42,459 nt of DNA. It comes from Candidatus Aminicenantota bacterium (GTDB lineage Bacteria; Acidobacteriota; Aminicenantia; Aminicenantales; Aminicenantaceae). Below, piece after piece: positions 35,493-42,459 of the stretch. The translations under genes were made by a program, and so were the position numbers. Under the pieces are notes generated by a model. The model did no database searches and was not told where the DNA came from. It saw only the letters and a list, made by a program, of their open reading frames with translations. The stretch covers positions 1 to 42,459 of the forward strand of contig JAUWNW010000009.1 of the NCBI GenBank assembly GCA_030612445.1, in the 5' to 3' direction. Positions within the stretch are counted from its first letter, which is position 1. Each line of letters opens with the position of its first letter.

Positions 35493-36857
35493 TTACTTAT
35501 CTTCTTTTTTTGGCTTGTACTCGTACCATTTTTTTATGGCATCTACGGATGCATTGATTACTGGATAAACGAGGGGAGAAGGCGTCAACATGGGATGAGT
35601 TCCGATTTGAAGATTGTCGATATCCATATCCGTCATCTTATTGAGGATCATTACTGAAAACATATTGACGAGTTCTCCAACCGAGTCCCCTCCATACATT
35701 TGTGCTCCTAAAAGGGTGTGCGAATAACATGCAAAGACAAGTTTCATATGCAGCTTGGAGGCTCCAGGCAATTTCCCAGGATGTCGGTCGATTGTTGTGG
35801 CTTGTCCCACTGTGTAGTCCATATTCATGTCTATGGCATTTTGTTCGCTCAGCCCGCTTGCTCCGAAGGCAGTCTTGCCGATTTTAGTGGAAAATGATCC
35901 CAGCACACCGAGAAATTTTCGCATCACCTTGATCTCAAATAGATTGGAGCCGACAAGGCGTCCTTCTGCCATAGCTGTTGACGCTAACATAATATTGGAA
36001 AATTCACCGGAAAAAAAATCATATTTTGCAGCGCAGTCACCAATCGCAAAAATATCTTTATCAAAAGTGCGTAAATAATCATTGACCCATATGCCATGAT
36101 TGGGATGGACGGCCAGTCCGAATTTACTGGCCATTGATAGTACCGGTTTAGCTCCAATGGAAACAATGGCCATATCGGCGGGAATCTCATCTCCATTATC
36201 CAACCGTGTTCCCGAGATAGTGTCATTGCCAAGTATGGATTCAACTCTGCGTCCGGTTAGAACAGTCGCTCCCGCATCCTCAAGAATTTGCTGCGCTTGA
36301 GCCCCGAATTCCTGGTCCATAGTGGCCGGAAAGATGCCCTTCATCATTTCCACGACTGTGACTTTTTTTCCGGCTTTCAAAAACTCGTCCGCCATTTCAA
36401 CGCCGATGTAGCCGCCTCCAATGATAACGATATTTTCGGAATTCCGGGCATAGGCTTTCATGTCAACTAAGTAATCCCGGTCTTTTTTCACAAAAAAAAT
36501 ACCTTTTTTTTCTATACCTGGAATAGGAGGCTTGACCGGAGCCGCACCGACTGCCAGGACCAATTTATCATAAACTATCTTTTCCCCGCTTTTAAGCTCA
36601 AGAGTTTTACCTTCTTTGTCTAAAACTTCATCGATAATCAGGTCGGCTCCTGCTTGCTCGATCAATTTATCGGGAAGGATGTCATCATCGACCGTATCCA
36701 AAGAGTGCATAGTATAAGGAATACCACAAGGAATGAGCGCTATTTTTTCCTTCCGGATTAGCGCAATGCTTTTGTCCGGATAAAAATTGTGGGCAGAAAT
36801 AGCACAGGTAACACCTGCGGGACCTCCTCCAATTATTATGACATCATATTTTTTCAT
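35493..36857 (-). CDS. CoA-disulfide reductase / NADH oxidase-like flavoprotein
   Basis: This 454-residue pyridine-nucleotide disulfide oxidoreductase has an N-terminal FAD motif IIIGGGPAGVTCAI, the single redox Cys44 in IPCGIPY (as in CoA-disulfide reductase and NADH oxidase, which use one Cys instead of a CxxxxC pair), the NAD motif IVIIGGGYIGVEMADEF and the second FAD motif DIFAIGDCAAKY. A role in redox balance or oxygen/thiol stress is likely; the electron acceptor cannot be told. A strong AAGGAGGTT precedes ATG 36857 and a good promoter lies upstream. It is 103 bp upstream of the 51-residue gene on the same strand. Confidence 0.87.
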   Translation of the reverse strand: MKKYDVIIIGGGPAGVTCAISAHNFYPDKSIALIRKEKIALIPCGIPYTMHSLDTVDDDILPDKLIEQAGADLIIDEVLDKEGKTLELKSGEKIVYDKLVLAVGAAPVKPPIPGIEKKGIFFVKKDRDYLVDMKAYARNSENIVIIGGGYIGVEMADEFLKAGKKVTVVEMMKGIFPATMDQEFGAQAQQILEDAGATVLTGRRVESILGNDTISGTRLDNGDEIPADMAIVSIGAKPVLSMASKFGLAVHPNHGIWVNDYLRTFDKDIFAIGDCAAKYDFFSGEFSNIMLASTAMAEGRLVGSNLFEIKVMRKFLGVLGSFSTKIGKTAFGASGLSEQNAIDMNMDYTVGQATTIDRHPGKLPGASKLHMKLVFACYSHTLLGAQMYGGDSVGELVNMFSVMILNKMTDMDIDNLQIGTHPMLTPSPLVYPVINASVDAIKKWYEYKPKKEDK

Positions 36858-36927
36858 AAAAACCTCCTTTATATTATTATTTTTAAAGTCATACAGAATA
36901 ATAAATATTTATCACTTTAAAATAGCT

Positions 36928-36956
36928 ATTGTACTCCTATCTTATTTCCCTAGCAA
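36928..36956 (-). promoter_or_regulatory. Promoter of the flavoprotein gene
   Basis: On the minus strand TTGCTA (36951-36956) and TACAAT (36928-36933, 5 of 6) are 17 bp apart. The start is predicted near 36921, giving a leader of about 64 nt before the ATG at 36857. Confidence 0.6.
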
Positions 36957-37080
36957 GGCAAAGCTCTCCTTGAGAATCTCTTAATGTAACTATTTTTGTT
37001 TTTTTTACGTTAAAATAATCTGGAGATTTTTTTTTGTGTTAAACTTTATCTCCGATATTCCGTAATTTGTATATATTAAA
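36957..37080. other. AT-rich divergent spacer
   Basis: Long T-runs and a loose GGAGAT/ATCTCC pair (about 37022-37053) are visible. TATATT at 37072-37077 could be a -10 box placing a start near the left end of element B copy 2, but I see no matching -35 box. No coding frame is supported. Confidence 0.3.
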
Positions 37081-37329
37081 CTGGATTATTCACGAGTCGA
37101 GGTTGCCGTAGATGCGAGGAACAGGGGATGAAGCTGTGGTATTTCACCGCGAATCCGCTGTAACGAAGAAGATGCGGTGAGATCGGCTTGCCTAAAAGGT
37201 AAAAAAATGGCGATTATAAATAAAGATTACAGTGTGAACGAAATGGCCAATAGGATTTATGTATCCATCAATATAGAATACTTATTAATACTAGGTATCA
37301 TGTCGCCATTTTTTTATGTATAGTCCAGG
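37081..37329 (+). repeat. Element B copy 2, leader of the beta-barrel pair
   Basis: This 249-bp element matches copy 1 (1563-1812) closely over the first ~125 bp and not over the AT-rich second half. Its ends are CTGGATTATTCACG and TGTATAGTCCAGG. The closing stem is AAATGGCGA (from ~37205) with TCGCCATTT (to ~37311), followed by seven T's; copy 1 has a T-A pair where this has G-C. An additional pairing TCACCGC/GCGGTGA (from 37144 and 37173) crosses the GTTGC/GTAAC pair, so a pseudoknot or a switch is possible. It ends 2 bp before the AAGGAG of the next gene. Confidence 0.8.
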
Positions 37330-37343
37330 TTAAGGAGCTTGTG

Positions 37344-38642
37344 ATGAATAAAGGAAATATGTATATTTTTTTGTGGATTTCTGCTGCCTTTCTTTTACTC
37401 ACTGTCAAAACCTATCCCCAGACTAACCAAATAGATATCGAAGCTTTGAAAAAGGAAGCGCCGAAAGTATTTATAGACTGTGGAAGGTGTGACATTGACT
37501 ACATTCGGACAGAAATTACATTCGTAAACTATGTTAGAGATCGCAAAGAAGCCCAGATTCACATTTTAATAACTACCCAAAGTACAGGAAGCGGAGGAAG
37601 GGAATATACCATAGCATTTATCGGACAACGTGAGTTTAAGGGAATAAACGATACCCATAAATATTATTCACAACAGACAGATACCCAGGATGAGATCAGG
37701 GAAGGTTTGGTGAAAGCTTTAAAAATCGGAGTGATGAGCTATGTTGCTAAAACCTCAATAGCAAGCCGCATCAACATTTCCTATTCCCCTAAAACCGAAA
37801 TAAAAGATAAAGTTGATAAATGGAATTTTTGGGTTTTTAGACTCAGTGGAAATGGATATTTTAATGGAGAAAAATCCTATAAATCAAGATCGTTAAGCAG
37901 TTCCTTTGCCGCCAGCCGCGTGACTCCGGATTTAAAAATAAGCATGTCTCTATCTACTTCTCACGACAGGAGTGATTTTATTTACACTGATGAAACTATT
38001 AAGAGCATTAAAGAAAGTTTCCGTTTTCAAGGCTTATTTGTTAAAAGCTTAAATACTCACTGGTCGATTGGGTTTTTCTTAAGTGCTGCTTCTTCTACTT
38101 ATGAAAATATCGAATTCTCCCTTGTTCCTGCCCCGGCCATAGAGTTTAACCTCTTTCCTTACTCTCAAGCAACCAGACGACAGCTTCGCTTTCTGTATAA
38201 GGCCGGTTATAATGCTGTCCGCTACCGGGAAGAGACGATTTTCAATAAAACTTCTGAGAATCTTTGGAACGAATCTTTATCAGTTACGTTTGATATCAGG
38301 GAAAAATGGGGAAGCATCAGCACAACTCTTTCAGGATCACACTATTTCCACGATTTCAGTAAAAACCGCCTGACATTTTTCAATATCCTTAACCTCCGTC
38401 TTTTTAAAGGGCTCAGTTTTTTTGCTTTTGGAGGGGGATCAAGAATCCATGATCAGCTGTCCCTGACTAAAGGGATTGCTTCTCTGGAAGAGTTATTGCT
38501 GCGGCGGACGCAGCTTGAAACCAGTTATAATTATTTTTTCTCAGTCGGACTAAGCTTTACTTTCGGGTCAATTTTCACAAACGTTGTTAACCCCCGTTTT
38601 GGCTCGAGCGGGCATGGGGGAATGTCGATAATAATTAATTGA
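37344..38642 (+). CDS. Outer-membrane beta-barrel protein with N-terminal CxxC domain, paralog 1
   Basis: This 432-residue protein has a signal peptide (~1-24, before QTNQ). A soluble domain of about 140 residues follows, with VFIDCGRCDIDYIRTEI and VNYVRDRKEAQIHILI. The rest (~155-432) consists of alternating amphipathic strands ending around SVGLSFTFGS, as in outer-membrane barrels. I recall similar annotated-as-hypothetical proteins in Bacteroidetes-type genomes but no assigned function. It does not end in an aromatic residue (SIIIN). ATG 37344 is 6 nt from AAGGAG and preferred over the adjacent GTG 37341. Its paralog starts 44 bp downstream. Confidence 0.72.
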   Translation: MNKGNMYIFLWISAAFLLLTVKTYPQTNQIDIEALKKEAPKVFIDCGRCDIDYIRTEITFVNYVRDRKEAQIHILITTQSTGSGGREYTIAFIGQREFKGINDTHKYYSQQTDTQDEIREGLVKALKIGVMSYVAKTSIASRINISYSPKTEIKDKVDKWNFWVFRLSGNGYFNGEKSYKSRSLSSSFAASRVTPDLKISMSLSTSHDRSDFIYTDETIKSIKESFRFQGLFVKSLNTHWSIGFFLSAASSTYENIEFSLVPAPAIEFNLFPYSQATRRQLRFLYKAGYNAVRYREETIFNKTSENLWNESLSVTFDIREKWGSISTTLSGSHYFHDFSKNRLTFFNILNLRLFKGLSFFAFGGGSRIHDQLSLTKGIASLEELLLRRTQLETSYNYFFSVGLSFTFGSIFTNVVNPRFGSSGHGGMSIIIN

Positions 38643-38686
38643 CCTATCTGAAAATCAGGAATGATGCTGGGAAACAGGAGCAAAAA

Positions 38687-40012
38687 ATGGAAATGAATTG
38701 GGACACAACAAAAAAAATGAGACCAGGGAAAAACATTCTTTTTATAGGCTGGATATTTTTTTATCTTATTTGCTTTTCTCCCCATGTTTTTTCCCAGGCT
38801 GCTCAGATCGATGAGGAAGTAATAAAAAAAAGCACTCTTAAAGTTTTTATTGATTGTCAATGGTGCAAGCTTGCTGACATCCAAAAAGAAATTTCCTTTA
38901 TCAAATTAGTAGAAGAGCAAGATAAAGCCCAGGTTTATGTGTTTATCACAAAGCAAGATACGGCCAGCGGTGGGATAGAATTTATTTTATCTTTTAAAGG
39001 ACAGAAAGAATTCGGAGGAGATAATGACCAATTAAAGTGTCCGACCGATAAAGATAAAGAAGAAAAGGAACTACTAAGGGAACTGATAAATACTTTAAAA
39101 ATGGGATTTATGCGTTATGTCGGGAAAACGCCAATTTCCAGCTTGATTTCCATCCGGCTTAGGGATGAAGTAAAACCGACTTCAGTAGAAGACAAGTGGG
39201 ATTTCTGGGTCTTTAGCATCAGTGGCAATACTTTTTTAAACGGTCAAAAATTATATAAAAGCGGAATGCTTTTTGGATCTTTTTCTGCCAACCGGGTTAC
39301 TCCCGAACTTAAAGTCAGGTTATCTGTGGGCGGTATGTATAATCAAGACAAATTTACTTTTGATGATCAAATTATAAAAAGTTCATCAAACAGCCAGAAT
39401 TTTACCGGATTGATTGTTAAAAGCCTGAATGACCACTGGTCGGTAGGAGGGTATCTTTCAGTTTTATCTTCGAGTTATACAAATACCAAGTTCAGCTTAA
39501 GCCCTGGACCGGCGCTAGAATACAACCTTTTTCCCTACTCCCAATCCACCCGCCGCCAGCTTCGTTTTTTGTACAGACTGGATTTTAACTCGATCTGGTA
39601 TCAGGAAGAGACAATTTATGAAAAAACACATGAAAACCTCTTAAAAGAATCAGTATCTGCGACATTTGAGGTTAAGCAAAAATGGGGGACTGTAAGCACT
39701 TCGATCGAAGGATCAAATTATTTCCATGATTTTAGTAAAAACCGGGTACGCTTAGTAGGAGAATTATCTCTTAGGATTATTAGAGGGCTTAATGTCAATT
39801 TAAACGGCAGTTATTCAAGAATTCACGACCAGCTCTCTTTAGCCAGAAGCGACACTTCTTTTGAAGAAATACTCTTGCGCCGCAAAGAAGTTGCCACCAC
39901 TTATAATTACTATTTTTCGGTCGGATTAAGCTATACTTTTGGATCTACAAAGAGCAATGTTGTAAATCCACGCTTTGGGTCCGGGGGCCAAGGGATAAGC
40001 ATCTCGTTTTAA
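38687..40012 (+). CDS. Outer-membrane beta-barrel protein with N-terminal CxxC domain, paralog 2
   Basis: This 441-residue protein is a tandem paralog of the preceding gene with the same layout: a signal peptide with a charged start (to about residue 40, before AAQI), the soluble domain VFIDCQWCKLADIQKEI...AQVYVFIT, then a barrel. Strongly shared barrel segments are EYNLFPYSQSTRRQLRFLY, NYFHDFSKNR and YNYYFSVGLSYTFGS. It ends in F (GISISF), the usual barrel-assembly signal. The CxxC is kept, but flanking residues differ from paralog 1. ATG 38687 has AGGAG 6 nt upstream; a longer TTG frame at 38639 would extend past the signal. Confidence 0.72.
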   Translation: MEMNWDTTKKMRPGKNILFIGWIFFYLICFSPHVFSQAAQIDEEVIKKSTLKVFIDCQWCKLADIQKEISFIKLVEEQDKAQVYVFITKQDTASGGIEFILSFKGQKEFGGDNDQLKCPTDKDKEEKELLRELINTLKMGFMRYVGKTPISSLISIRLRDEVKPTSVEDKWDFWVFSISGNTFLNGQKLYKSGMLFGSFSANRVTPELKVRLSVGGMYNQDKFTFDDQIIKSSSNSQNFTGLIVKSLNDHWSVGGYLSVLSSSYTNTKFSLSPGPALEYNLFPYSQSTRRQLRFLYRLDFNSIWYQEETIYEKTHENLLKESVSATFEVKQKWGTVSTSIEGSNYFHDFSKNRVRLVGELSLRIIRGLNVNLNGSYSRIHDQLSLARSDTSFEEILLRRKEVATTYNYYFSVGLSYTFGSTKSNVVNPRFGSGGQGISISF

Positions 40013-40059
40013 TAAGCTCCTGCATAATTCCAAAATTAATCCTAATTTGACTTTACATT

Positions 40060-41214
40060 CTACTTCCAGACTACCCGGTAACGCTTAGCCGTTCTGAATC
40101 CGGTTTCTTCATCGGTTTCAAGGGTGTAAACCTTGTTATCTTTGAAAACCTGCGGACGAATATCGCTCCAAATGCGGGCTTCATATAAGCCTTCGGGATC
40201 GAAGATATCATAAGCCAGATATGTACGTTCTTCCTGCTTTTTCTTCTCAAAGGTTTCCACCCAAAGGTTACCCTGGTCATCCACAATCATACGTTCGGTG
40301 ATAGTCTTGATCGAAGGCAGCGTCATATTCTTAATCAATTTTGAAAAAAGGCTGTCCGGCTGTTCATCGGCCCGTTTTCTAAACTCTCGCTGCTCCTCAG
40401 TAGTATAGGGAACAGGCGTGTAGGGCCTGTCCAATTTACGAATTAGGTTGCCCCCTTCATCAAATACTTCGATCATGTAATTGTCATTCATACAGTGATA
40501 GAGAAGTTTCCGGGCAGGAGCAGCGCATAAGATGGAGTAGGGAGTATAAGGGACTGTCATGGCGAAGGACATCCCACCCGAAGTGAGTATTTTTGGCCGC
40601 CGCGGCTGGAACTCTCCGATAGATATAATTTCTTTCCCTTTAAAGTCAAAAGTCTTGACGAATAATTGGGTTTCTTCTCCGTATATAAATTCATCAATAG
40701 TGAGAGAATTTTCTGTTATCCAGAAGCATTCAAAGTGATTGTTCCTCCAGGGATAACTGTTCTGAAATTTTCCCTTCGGATCAAAAAAGGATGTTCGCCG
40801 GGACCGCCAGTCCAGTACCAATAAGCGTCCATCAGGAAAAAACTTCATAGGACCTATGCTTTGGAATTCCCCAGGTCCTTCACCTTGGCGGCCTATAGAC
40901 TTAACAAAAGTTCCGCCTGGAGAAAAGACCTTTATAGAAAAGTCCTGGCTGTCGAAGATGCAGATATTTCGCTCTGAATCAATGGTGATGCGGGAAGGCT
41001 TGTACAGGATGATATTCCCGTTTGCATCTTCTTCACTAATGGCAAGCTCTTCTTCGAATGTCACACTTTTTTCAGGATGGAGCGGGGTTTCCAGGTTATG
41101 GATGTGCAGGACCCCGTTAATTGTTTCAATTTTTGCAGAAGGAGCTTTTTCTCCGCAAGCTGCAAAAAGCAAGATAAAAAAAGCTGCCATCGCGAAATAT
41201 GATGTAAACCGCAT
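40060..41214 (-). CDS. Six-bladed beta-propeller lipoprotein
   Basis: This 384-residue protein has a lipoprotein signal, FFILLFAAC, with the lipid-accepting Cys near residue 20. NHL-like propeller blades follow: PSRITIDSERNICIFDSQDFSIKVFSPGG, GRQGEGPGEF, FFPDGRLLVLD and a further blade DDQGNLWVETFE. This matches the 6-bladed beta-propeller family common in Bacteroidetes and Aminicenantes-type genomes. Ligand unknown; the location is likely the outer membrane or periplasm. A perfect AGGAGGTGAT precedes ATG 41214. Confidence 0.83.
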   Translation of the reverse strand: MRFTSYFAMAAFFILLFAACGEKAPSAKIETINGVLHIHNLETPLHPEKSVTFEEELAISEEDANGNIILYKPSRITIDSERNICIFDSQDFSIKVFSPGGTFVKSIGRQGEGPGEFQSIGPMKFFPDGRLLVLDWRSRRTSFFDPKGKFQNSYPWRNNHFECFWITENSLTIDEFIYGEETQLFVKTFDFKGKEIISIGEFQPRRPKILTSGGMSFAMTVPYTPYSILCAAPARKLLYHCMNDNYMIEVFDEGGNLIRKLDRPYTPVPYTTEEQREFRKRADEQPDSLFSKLIKNMTLPSIKTITERMIVDDQGNLWVETFEKKKQEERTYLAYDIFDPEGLYEARIWSDIRPQVFKDNKVYTLETDEETGFRTAKRYRVVWK

Positions 41215-41243
41215 AAAATCACCTCCTACCTGTAATTACTAGA

Positions 41244-41272
41244 AATATAAACGATAGCCCAGGTAAAGTAAA
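41244..41272 (-). promoter_or_regulatory. Promoter of the propeller lipoprotein gene
   Basis: On the minus strand TTTACT (41267-41272, 4 of 6) and TATATT (41244-41249, 5 of 6) are 17 bp apart. The start is predicted about 23 nt before the ATG, just upstream of the strong ribosome site. Confidence 0.5.
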
Positions 41273-41417
41273 TATTATTTCCCAATTGATAGGAAATCCA
41301 AATTGTCAGATATCAGATATATGATTGTAATATAAAATAGATATTGCTAAAGTATTTATGCATTTCAACGGTTCAGGATAAAGGATTATTTCAGGATCAT
41401 GGATTCGACATACTTTA

Positions 41418-41522
41418 ATGGATTACAATAATTCACCATCTACTGAACATGAAGATATCTTAAGTGTTTTAACAATTGCAAAGGAAAGGATCAGAAAAGA
41501 AATAGAGAAAACTGAAAAATGA
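41418..41522 (+). CDS. Possible 34-residue ORF coupled to the methyltransferase
   Basis: ATG 41418 opens a frame, MDYNNSPSTEHEDILSVL, ending in a basic/acidic helix (KERIRKEIEKTEK). Its stop overlaps the methyltransferase start as ATGA. No ribosome site is visible before its ATG, and it could be a remnant or a coupling leader. No family recognised. Confidence 0.35.
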   Translation: MDYNNSPSTEHEDILSVLTIAKERIRKEIEKTEK

Positions 41523-42298
41523 ATTACTGCGTTAAGAAAAACCTGGAAATATCAAAACATAATGATGAGATTAAGAGGAATCTTGTGTCTTGGAGAAATA
41601 AACCTTTATTAAGGGATATATATATAACTTTCCATAAACTAATAGCAAAACATCTCTTTCATGGACTCAATTCATATACTGTTGAGCTTGGTTCTGGAAT
41701 CGGCAATATCAAAGAGGTTATTCCCAATTGTATAAGAACAGATTTGTTTCCTAACCCCTGGATTGATCGCGTGGAGAATGCTTATCAGCTTTCATTTTCT
41801 GACAATACAGTCGATAATCTTATCCTATTTGATGTTTTTCACCATTTGAGATATCCGGGAACTTCCTTAAAAGAATTTCAGCGAGTATTAGCTCCTAATG
41901 GAAGGGTTTTGATTTTTGATCCATGTATGAGTGTGTTAGGATTAATTGTTTTCGGTCTCTTTCATCATGAAGAATTGGGATTGGGTAATAAAATTCGCAT
42001 GTTTGCACCAAAAAAATGGTCATCCAATCAGGACTGCTACTATGCCGCTCAAGGAAATGCTTCAAAGATTTTCTTAGGCAGGAAATATCAATCATTTATG
42101 AAGAATTGGAGAGTAATTTATAAACAAAGAATATCAGCGATATCCTATGTCGCTGGAGGAGGCTATTCTATGCCTCAACTGTATCCGGATAAAGCTTTTC
42201 ATCTAATGAAAGCTGTTGATAGAATTTGCGATCTAGTCCCATTTATATTTGCAACCAGGCTTCTTGTCGTTCTTGAAAAGATAAACTCTACAGACTAA
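41519..42298 (+). CDS. Class I SAM-dependent methyltransferase
   Basis: This 259-residue protein has the SAM-binding motif VELGSGIGNIKEV, an acidic residue in RTDLFPNPW and the UbiE/methyltransferase-11-type segment LILFDVFHHLRYPGTSLKEFQRVLAPNGRVLIFDP. The substrate is unknown. The C-terminal third (GNKIRMFAPKKW... MKAVDRICDLV) is hydrophobic in places and unlike small-molecule methyltransferases I know. It may belong to a polysaccharide or lipid modification set continuing beyond the window. Confidence 0.8.
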   Translation: MNYCVKKNLEISKHNDEIKRNLVSWRNKPLLRDIYITFHKLIAKHLFHGLNSYTVELGSGIGNIKEVIPNCIRTDLFPNPWIDRVENAYQLSFSDNTVDNLILFDVFHHLRYPGTSLKEFQRVLAPNGRVLIFDPCMSVLGLIVFGLFHHEELGLGNKIRMFAPKKWSSNQDCYYAAQGNASKIFLGRKYQSFMKNWRVIYKQRISAISYVAGGGYSMPQLYPDKAFHLMKAVDRICDLVPFIFATRLLVVLEKINSTD

Positions 42299-42337
42299 AT
42301 ATAAGCAGTCATTTGTTTTAATTAGGATGTATATAAA

Positions 42338-42459
42338 TTGAGAAAAAAATTCCTTAAAAAATTAGAGAAATTAGTAGATAAATCCCAAGTAATCCCTCTT
42401 GATGATACTTCTGAAATTATTTTTTTCAGCGACTGCCATCGTGGCTATGGAGACCATGC
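42338..42459 (+). CDS. Metallophosphoesterase, 5' part only
   Basis: From TTG 42338 (AGGA upstream) the frame reads LRKKFLKKLEKLVD then EIIFFSDCHRGYGDHA, running off the window. The motif FSDCHRGxGDxA is the metal-binding start of calcineurin-like phosphoesterases. It follows the methyltransferase by 39 bp on the same strand and probably shares its transcript. The start codon is inferred; no in-frame ATG is available nearby. Confidence 0.7.
   Translation, partial: MRKKFLKKLEKLVDKSQVIPLDDTSEIIFFSDCHRGYGDH

Overview
The window is AT-rich chromosomal DNA from a Gram-negative bacterium. Evidence for an outer membrane is a pair of secreted beta-barrel proteins, a lipobox-bearing beta-propeller protein and a secreted lytic transglycosylase. 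No gene fixes the taxon. The combination of six-bladed beta-propeller lipoproteins, BNR/VPS10-type propeller remnants, a GldA/F/G-like ABC operon and a split saccharopine pathway resembles Aminicenantota/Acidobacteriota-type genomes; this is an inference from gene content, not a measured placement.

Layout. (1) 1-3974: a structured repeat (repeat A), then a lysine-catabolism pair (lysine-ketoglutarate reductase and saccharopine dehydrogenase) separated by a 250-bp structured element (element B), then a MEMO-family gene. (2) 4013-10101: one heat-shock/chaperone operon, hrcA-grpE-dnaK-dnaJ-rsmE plus a Ser/Thr kinase with a C-terminal zinc ribbon; DnaK lacks most of its C-terminal lid. (3) 10157-14676: pilT-alaS, a terminator, then a lytic transglycosylase. 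(4) 14838-16815, minus strand: DUF2085 protein, a small membrane protein and a lipid kinase. (5) 16912-20272: a secreted trypsin-fold/TPR protein and a class III aminotransferase. (6) 20358-27297: tRNA-Leu(UAG), tig, clpP, clpX, lon, rho. (7) 27382-32151, minus strand: a four-gene GldA/F/G-like ABC operon with a clear promoter and a shortened element B in its 5' leader. (8) 32202-32942: second copy of repeat A and a decayed BNR-propeller pseudogene. (9) 32981-36956, minus strand: a pyridine-nucleotide disulfide oxidoreductase, then a 51-residue membrane protein coupled to an APC permease fused to two universal-stress domains. (10) 37081-40012: a second full element B followed by two tandem beta-barrel paralogs. 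(11) 40060-42459: a six-bladed propeller lipoprotein (minus), then a methyltransferase and the start of a metallophosphoesterase (plus).

Functionally most of the window is protein quality control: HrcA/GrpE/DnaK/DnaJ, trigger factor, ClpXP and Lon lie within about 22 kb. The least explained part is the intergenic DNA. Element B occurs as two full copies and one internally deleted copy, each in sense orientation ending just before a ribosome binding site. It has a conserved 5' domain of about 125 nt and a variable 3' domain closed by a stem that shows a compensatory base-pair change between copies and is followed by a T-run. Its ends match a short motif (CCTGRATTATTCAC) scattered through other intergenic gaps. 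It could be a terminator-type leader RNA, a small mobile element, or a mobile element that has become a leader.
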